Positions 52,117-57,507 of a DNA stretch of 57,507 nt are shown here, one piece after another. This DNA comes from an uncultured Pelagibacteraceae bacterium (GTDB lineage: Bacteria > Pseudomonadota > Alphaproteobacteria > Pelagibacterales > Pelagibacteraceae), in assembly GCA_902521005.1 (NCBI GenBank), contig CABYPZ010000006.1:1-57507 (forward strand), read 5' to 3'. The notes under the pieces were generated by a model. It was not told the DNA's origin. It ran no database searches and saw only the letters and a list, made by a program, of their open reading frames with translations. The position numbers and the translations under genes are program-made. Every line of letters begins with the position of its first letter. Within the stretch, counting starts at the first letter, position 1.

Positions 52117-53157
52117 TCATTTTTCATTTCCTATTATATCAGATATATTTTTCACACCTTTTTTTTCTAATATATTTATTAATTCCTCACTTATTATTGA
52201 TGCAATGTTTGGACCTTTGTAAACCATACCAGTGTAAAGTTGAACTAAATTAGCCCCATTTAAAAATTTCTCAAAAGCACTTTTGCCAGAGTCAACACCT
52301 CCAACTCCAATAATTAATATTTTACCTCTTAAAATTTTATAAAATTTACTTATTAAATTATTTGATTTTTTTTCAATTGGTTTTCCTGACAACCCACCTT
52401 TTTCTAATTTATTTATATTAATTAAGTTTTCTCTGGTACTATCTGTTGTATTTGAAATAATAACAGCACTTATTTCAAATTTTAAAAGTAATTCTGAAAT
52501 AGTTGGTATATCGTCTTCTTGAATATCGGGAGAAATTTTTACAACTATAGGAACTGCAGAATTTAATATTTTTTTTTCTTCATTAATTAATTTTAGCAAT
52601 TCATTCAACTCACTTTTATTATGAAAGCTTCTTAAATTTTCAGTATTAGGTGATGAAATATTAATAGTAATATAATCTGCAAAATTATGAAACTTTCTAA
52701 AACATACCAAATAGTCTTCTAATCTGTTTTGAGAATCTTTATTAGGCCCAATATTAATTCCTAATAATCCTTTTGGTTTATTTTTAGTTATTTTTGAAAG
52801 AACTTCTTCTGACCCTGAATTATTAAAGCCTAATCTGTTTATAAGAGCCTCATCCTCCTCAAGCCTAAAGACTCTTGGTTTTTTATTTCCATATTGTTTA
52901 AGAGGAGTCACTGTTCCAACTTCTACAAACCCAAAACCTAGATCAAATATACTATTATATACTTCTGCATCTTTATCAAAACCTGCGGCAAGTCCAATAG
53001 GATTCTTTATTATTTTTGAAAATAATTTTGTTTCAATTAATTTATTATTTGGAATTTTTTTAGGTGGAACAAAATTATATTTTAGTGCTTTAATAGCCAA
53101 GCTATGAGCAACTTCTGGTTCAAATTTAAATATTAAGGATCTTATCTTTGAAAACAT
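52117..53157 (-). CDS. pyrD: Dihydroorotate dehydrogenase (quinone), class 2
   Basis: 346 residues. The N-terminal [17 protein letters not shown] is the membrane-associated helix of class 2 enzymes. [34 protein letters not shown], and [16 protein letters not shown] carry FMN and substrate contacts, and the catalytic Ser is in INISSPN. It oxidises dihydroorotate to orotate in pyrimidine synthesis, feeding electrons to quinones. The start is one base inside the lysS stop (TAATG). Confidence 0.95.
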   Translation of the reverse strand: MFSKIRSLIFKFEPEVAHSLAIKALKYNFVPPKKIPNNKLIETKLFSKIIKNPIGLAAGFDKDAEVYNSIFDLGFGFVEVGTVTPLKQYGNKKPRVFRLEEDEALINRLGFNNSGSEEVLSKITKNKPKGLLGINIGPNKDSQNRLEDYLVCFRKFHNFADYITINISSPNTENLRSFHNKSELNELLKLINEEKKILNSAVPIVVKISPDIQEDDIPTISELLLKFEISAVIISNTTDSTRENLININKLEKGGLSGKPIEKKSNNLISKFYKILRGKILIIGVGGVDSGKSAFEKFLNGANLVQLYTGMVYKGPNIASIISEELINILEKKGVKNISDIIGNEK

Positions 53158-54719
53158 TATTTAATCTTATCTCTAATTACCTCTTGCATTTCTTTAACAC
53201 CAAAAAAACTAATAAAAAAACCCATTCTAGGTCCATTTTCATCTCCAAATACAACTTCATATATTAATTTAAACCAGTCTCTTAGGTTTTCTTTATAACC
53301 ATTTTCTTTTCCAACAGTATATATTAGAGTTTGAATGTCTTCAGGTTTCATTTTGTCATCACATTTTTCAAGTATTTGAATTAAAGCTATCAAAGCCTTT
53401 TTTTCTAATTCATTTGGCTTTTTATATTTTTTATTTTTCTTAATAACATCATTAAAATATTTTATCGCATATTCTATCAACTTATCAAAAATTGGATGAT
53501 TTTTTTCTAAAATATCTGCTTTGTATTTTTTTACAAATTTCCAAAGTAGTTCTTTTGAACTAGCGTTGCTTGTTTCAACCAAATTTAATAACATAGAAAA
53601 AGACATGATCATGTTTTCTTTTGGTATAATTCCATTATGAACGTGCCAAACAGGATTTAACAACATTTGAAGTTCGGTTTGATTTTTACCTTTATCGATA
53701 AAATCAAGATATTCGTCTACAGCTTTTGGTACAATTTCTTTATATAGTTTTTTTGCTCGCTTTGGGTTCTGATACATAAACAAAGAAAGACTCTCTGGTG
53801 AAGCATACTCCAACCATTGATTAATAGTAATACCATTTCCTTTAGATTTTGAAATTTTTTCACCTTTTTCATCTAAAAATAACTCATATGCAAAGCCAGA
53901 TGGATTTACTTTTCCAAGACTTTTTATAATTTTTGTTGATAAGATAGCACTCTCTATTAAATCTTTTCCATACATTTCAAAATCAATATCTAATGCAAAC
54001 CATCTCATAGCCCAATCAACTTTCCATTGTAATTTGCAATTTCCATTTAAAATACTTGTTTCCAATTTCTTACCAAAGTTATCAAAGACTATTTTTGAAT
54101 TTTTTTGATCTATCTCTAAAACAGGTATCTCCAAAACAACTCCAGTATCAGGGCATATTGGTAAAAATGGAGAATAAGTTTTTTGTCTCTCAACACCTAA
54201 AGTAGGTATAATTATGTTCATTATTTCTTGATATTTATTCAGAATTAATTTTAAAGTTTCATTAAAAAATCCATTTTTATAAAGTTCAGTTGAGCTTTTA
54301 AATGAATAAGTAAAATTGAATTCATTTAAAAAATTTTTTAACATTTCATTATTATGTTCCCCAAAACTATTAAACTTTTGAAAAGGATCTGGAATTTGAG
54401 TTAATGGTTTATGTAAATTATTTTTTAATATTTCTTGGTTAGGTATATTATCAGGTACTTTTCTTAAACCGTCCATATCATCTGAAAAAGTAATTATCTC
54501 TTTTGGTATTTCTGTAATTTGATTAAGAGCATTTACAACCATAGATGTCCTTGCTACTTCACCAAAAGTACCAATATGAGGCAGTCCACTTGGGCCATAA
54601 CCAGTTTGAAGAATTATCTTGCCCTTTTTTTCAATATATTTTTTTCTCTCTCGAAGAATTTTTTTTGCCTCAACAAATGGCCAGGCGTTAGTTTTTTCAA
54701 TGTTGTTTTTATCGATCAC
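53157..54719 (-). CDS. lysS: Lysyl-tRNA synthetase, class I
   Basis: 520 residues. The HIGH-type motif is PHIGT at residues 47-51 (GYGPSGLPHIGTFGEVART), and the KMSKS-type motif is KISKS at 288-292. This is the class I, archaeal-type LysRS, common in alphaproteobacteria, rather than the class II enzyme of E. coli. It charges tRNA-Lys. The gene leads a four-gene run (lysS, pyrD, rpmB, QPTR) coupled by 1-base overlaps at two junctions. Confidence 0.95.
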   Translation of the reverse strand: MIDKNNIEKTNAWPFVEAKKILRERKKYIEKKGKIILQTGYGPSGLPHIGTFGEVARTSMVVNALNQITEIPKEIITFSDDMDGLRKVPDNIPNQEILKNNLHKPLTQIPDPFQKFNSFGEHNNEMLKNFLNEFNFTYSFKSSTELYKNGFFNETLKLILNKYQEIMNIIIPTLGVERQKTYSPFLPICPDTGVVLEIPVLEIDQKNSKIVFDNFGKKLETSILNGNCKLQWKVDWAMRWFALDIDFEMYGKDLIESAILSTKIIKSLGKVNPSGFAYELFLDEKGEKISKSKGNGITINQWLEYASPESLSLFMYQNPKRAKKLYKEIVPKAVDEYLDFIDKGKNQTELQMLLNPVWHVHNGIIPKENMIMSFSMLLNLVETSNASSKELLWKFVKKYKADILEKNHPIFDKLIEYAIKYFNDVIKKNKKYKKPNELEKKALIALIQILEKCDDKMKPEDIQTLIYTVGKENGYKENLRDWFKLIYEVVFGDENGPRMGFFISFFGVKEMQEVIRDKIK

Positions 54720-54811
54720 AATTTTAACTTAATAATAACTCATAAAAATAGAGCTTTTAATAATTCTTATAGAGTTGAAATTTATTTACCATAAAATAAT
54801 GTTCATTCAAA

Positions 54812-56257
54812 ATGTCGAATTATAAAACAGTCTTTTTCACACTTGGATTATTACAAGTGATTCTTGGTTTTGCTATGATTATACCTGTAGTAGCTCAATT
54901 AATTTATCAAGAATTTGATTCTTCTTTCATCAGCTCAGGTATTATTACTGTAGTTTTTGGGGTATTATTTTTTCTCTCAAATTTAGATCACGATAAAAAA
55001 TTAAACTTACCTCAAGCTTTTTTATTAACAGCTCTTTCTTGGTTAAGTATTGCAATATTTGGTTCCTTGCCTTTTATATTTTCAAATTTAAATTTAAGCA
55101 TTACAGATTCTTTTTTTGAAAGCATGTCAGGGATAACTACTACAGGTTCAACTATTATTCAGGATTTAGAAATTGCTCCAAAAAGTATTTTATTATGGAG
55201 AGCTATTCTTCAATGGCTTGGGGGAATAGGTATTATTGTTATGGCTATAACGCTAATGCCAATTATGAATGTTGGAGGAATGCAACTATTTAAAATCTCA
55301 AGTAATGATACTGCGGAAAAAATTTTACCAAAATCAAAACAAATAAGTATTAGATTAATTGTTATTTACTCAACACTTACATTGATATGCGCTTTATTTT
55401 ACAAATTATTTGGTATGAATTTTTTTGATAGCTTAACTCATTCTATGACTACAATTGCAACTGGAGGTTTTTCAAACTACAATGAATCTATAGGATATTT
55501 TGATAGTTTTCTTATTGAAATAACTTCAATGATTTTTATAGTTTTAGGTAGTATTCCTTTTATTGCTTATATAAAATTTTTAAATGGAGATAAAAAAATA
55601 TTTTTTTCTGACACACAAGTTGTGGCATTTTTAAAAGTAACTTTTTTTTCTATTATTGTATTATCTATTTATTTATTTTTTTCAAAAGGATTTCAAAACG
55701 AAAGCTTGAGATCTGTTTCTTTCAATGTAATTTCAATACTTACAGGTACAGGTTATGTTACTAAAGATTTTGATGAATGGGGTAATTTTCCTTTAATATT
55801 TTTTTTAATTTTAATGTTTATAGGTGGATGTGCTGGATCAACCGCATGTGGTATTAAAATTTTTAGAGTGCAGTTGTTATATCGTTTTTTATTAAATCAA
55901 TTAAAAAAAATTATTTATCCAAGAGGTATATTTGTAATTAAATATGATAAAAATATTATTGATGATAAATTTATGTCATCGGTAATATCATTTATATTTT
56001 TATATATTGTAATTTTCTTCTCTTTAACTGCTATATTATCTTTAACTGGTCTAGATTTTGTTACATCTATCTCAGGAGCAGCTACATCAATTTCTAATGT
56101 TGGTCCAGGCCTTGGAGATACAATAGGTCCAAATGGAAACTTCTCTTCTCTAGAAAATTCATCAAAATGGGTACTAAGTTTAGGGATGATTTTAGGTAGA
56201 CTTGAGTTATTTGCTATACTAGTGTTATTTATTCCATCATTTTGGAGAAAATTTTAA
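54812..56257 (+). CDS. trkH: TrkH-family potassium uptake protein
   Basis: 481 residues with four membrane-pore-membrane repeats. Selectivity-filter segments include MSGITTTGSTI, MTTIATGGFSNYN and TGTGYVTKDF, each with the filter Gly, and GAATSISNVGPGLGDTIGPN as the fourth. This resembles TrkH/TrkG. It moves K+ with the NAD-binding TrkA, which is not in the window. No Shine-Dalgarno is seen. The AmpG-like gene starts one base inside its stop (TAATG). Confidence 0.92.
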   Translation: MSNYKTVFFTLGLLQVILGFAMIIPVVAQLIYQEFDSSFISSGIITVVFGVLFFLSNLDHDKKLNLPQAFLLTALSWLSIAIFGSLPFIFSNLNLSITDSFFESMSGITTTGSTIIQDLEIAPKSILLWRAILQWLGGIGIIVMAITLMPIMNVGGMQLFKISSNDTAEKILPKSKQISIRLIVIYSTLTLICALFYKLFGMNFFDSLTHSMTTIATGGFSNYNESIGYFDSFLIEITSMIFIVLGSIPFIAYIKFLNGDKKIFFSDTQVVAFLKVTFFSIIVLSIYLFFSKGFQNESLRSVSFNVISILTGTGYVTKDFDEWGNFPLIFFLILMFIGGCAGSTACGIKIFRVQLLYRFLLNQLKKIIYPRGIFVIKYDKNIIDDKFMSSVISFIFLYIVIFFSLTAILSLTGLDFVTSISGAATSISNVGPGLGDTIGPNGNFSSLENSSKWVLSLGMILGRLELFAILVLFIPSFWRKF

Positions 56258-57507
56258 TGATTGAAAGAAAACAAACATGGTCTGAGTCATTGCTAGTGTA
56301 CAAAGACATTAGAATGTTGAGAATATTATTGCTAGGTGCAATAAGTGGATTTCCTTGGGTATTAATTGCAAGTAGTTTGAGCTTATGGTTAAAAGAAGAA
56401 GGATTAAGTAGATCTACTATAGGATGGGCAGGTTTAATTTTTGGTGTTTATGCGTTTAATTATTTATGGGCTCCAATTGTTGACAGAATTCAAATACCTT
56501 TATTAACAAAAAAACTAGGCCATAGAAGAGGCTGGATAGTTTTAATGCAAATAGCAATTTTAATAAGTTTGGTTGTTTGGAGCTTTATAAACCCTACTGA
56601 AAATTTGGCGCTTCTTATCTCTGTAGGTCTAATAATAGCTATTGCATCAGCGACTCAAGATATAACGGTTGATGCATTAAGAATTGAACAAATAAGTGCC
56701 AATGAAGGAAAGTCTATGGCAGCTGGAGCTGCAATGGCTGTAGTTGGTTGGTGGACAGGTTATAAACTTGGAGGAGTTATAGCTTTATTTACCGCAGAAT
56801 ATTTTCAAAATATTGGTATTTCAGATTACTGGCAAACTACTTTTTTAGTTCTAGGAGTTGTAGTAATTTTAATGAATATTGGTCTAATGTTTGTTAATGA
56901 GCCTACCGACTCTGATAGAGAAGCAAAGCAAAAAGAAACTGACAAAATGATAGAGAAAAAGTTAGGATCAAGTAATATTTTTACAAATTTTATTGCATAT
57001 ATAACAGGGACTATTGGTGGTCCAATAATAAGTTTTTTTAAGAAGAATGGCTATTCAATCGCCATAGGAATTTTAGGCTTTGTATTTTTATTTAAAATTG
57101 GAGAAGCCTTTCTTGGAAGAATGTCTATAGTCTTTTATAAAGAAATAGGATTTTCAAAAGGTGAAATAGCAATCTATTCAAAAACATTGGGATGGATAAC
57201 TACAGTAGTATTTACCTTGCTGGGTGGAATATTCGCTATGAGATCTGGAACAGTAAAAACAATGTTTGTTGCAGGTGGGTTTATGGCAGCTACAAATCTT
57301 CTTTTTGCTTTGCTAGCTTGGTCTGGAAAATCTGATTTATTATTTGCCTTAGCGGTTATAGCTGACGATATATCTGCAGCATTTGCTACTGTAGCATTTG
57401 TAGCTTTTATTTCATTGTTAGTAGACAGAACATATACGGCTACTCAGTATGCTCTTCTTGCATCAATCGGTACAGCGGGCAGAACAACATTGGCTTCTTC
57501 ATCAGGG
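56257..57507 (+). CDS. AmpG-like MFS muropeptide transporter, N-terminal part (cut by window edge)
   Basis: 417 codons are visible with no stop before the window end. It starts MIERKQTWSESLLVYKDIRM, then AISGFPWVLIASSLSLWLKE, WAGLIFGVYAFNYLWAPIVD and ASATQDITVDALRIEQ. The PIVDR and ATQDI-DALR motifs are typical of AmpG, which imports anhydro-muropeptides for peptidoglycan recycling. An AmgK/MurU-like pair lies 17 kb away in the window, consistent with a recycling route. It is coupled to trkH (TAATG). Confidence 0.85.
   Translation, partial: MIERKQTWSESLLVYKDIRMLRILLLGAISGFPWVLIASSLSLWLKEEGLSRSTIGWAGLIFGVYAFNYLWAPIVDRIQIPLLTKKLGHRRGWIVLMQIAILISLVVWSFINPTENLALLISVGLIIAIASATQDITVDALRIEQISANEGKSMAAGAAMAVVGWWTGYKLGGVIALFTAEYFQNIGISDYWQTTFLVLGVVVILMNIGLMFVNEPTDSDREAKQKETDKMIEKKLGSSNIFTNFIAYITGTIGGPIISFFKKNGYSIAIGILGFVFLFKIGEAFLGRMSIVFYKEIGFSKGEIAIYSKTLGWITTVVFTLLGGIFAMRSGTVKTMFVAGGFMAATNLLFALLAWSGKSDLLFALAVIADDISAAFATVAFVAFISLLVDRTYTATQYALLASIGTAGRTTLASSSG

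Noticed and set aside
52074-52127. 18-residue N-terminal extension of L28
   Set aside because: L28 starts at [10 protein letters not shown]; the extension overlaps pyrD and is not family-like.

Overview
The window looks like a stretch of a SAR11-type (Pelagibacterales) alphaproteobacterial chromosome. This is inferred from very low GC, genes packed with 1-4 base overlaps, A/T-rich codon use, and an alphaproteobacterial gene set: class I lysyl-tRNA synthetase, a ChvG/ChvI-like two-component pair, a RegA/ActR-like regulator, an F1-ATPase zeta-type inhibitor (DUF1476) and a ScfR/RamB-type regulator beside isocitrate lyase. I see no rRNA, tRNA, insertion sequence, prophage or CRISPR array. It reads as core genome with a few poorly characterised genes.

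Layout. 1-3165: ribF (cut by the window edge) and a HAD phosphatase face groES-groEL, which ends in a strong terminator. 3166-3606: the longest gap, with short repeats and a doubtful 63-codon ORF. 3607-10273: typA, a YczE-like membrane protein, a DUF6134-like protein, tldD/pmbA, a DCC-family protein and a small membrane protein. 10303-14031: a TerB/J-domain protein, then isocitrate lyase (aceA) with a 53-codon gene just upstream of it, divergent from an ScfR-type regulator; the regulatory region carries 9-base-period TTTACAAAA repeats. 14035-19749: a lysine-rich coiled-coil protein, cyclopropane-fatty-acid synthase, a DapA-like aldolase, a degenerate GDP-mannose-dehydratase-like protein with a GT9 glycosyltransferase, and a membrane J-protein. 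19767-25764: oligopeptidase B, a two-gene exported-protein operon whose larger product has three internal repeats, and a small heat-shock gene with a heat-shock-type promoter and a ROSE-like RNA thermometer leader.

25912-34890: NCS2 purine permease converging on a phosphoribosyltransferase (likely purine salvage), DUF1330, an AlkA-like glycosylase, a DMT transporter, then msrA-sseA-RND pump (the adaptor lacks the usual alpha-hairpin). 34887-39469: exported SLT and nuclease proteins, zeta inhibitor, VanZ-like protein, phosphoglycerate mutase, and tsaE-amgK-murU. 39481-45875: ahcY, chvG/chvI-like pair, polA. 45925-47994: an orphan ABC ATPase, bioY and a RegA-like regulator. 48045-51247: a polyamine operon (group IV ornithine/lysine decarboxylase, deoxyhypusine-synthase-like protein, ureohydrolase) behind a leader with a terminator-like hairpin. 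51244-57507: queuosine precursor transporter, rpmB, pyrD, lysS, then trkH and an AmpG-like transporter cut by the window edge.

The points most worth following are the ROSE-like thermometer, the repeat-operator and small gene between aceA and its probable regulator, the terminator-like leader before the decarboxylase, and the three-repeat exported protein with its partner.
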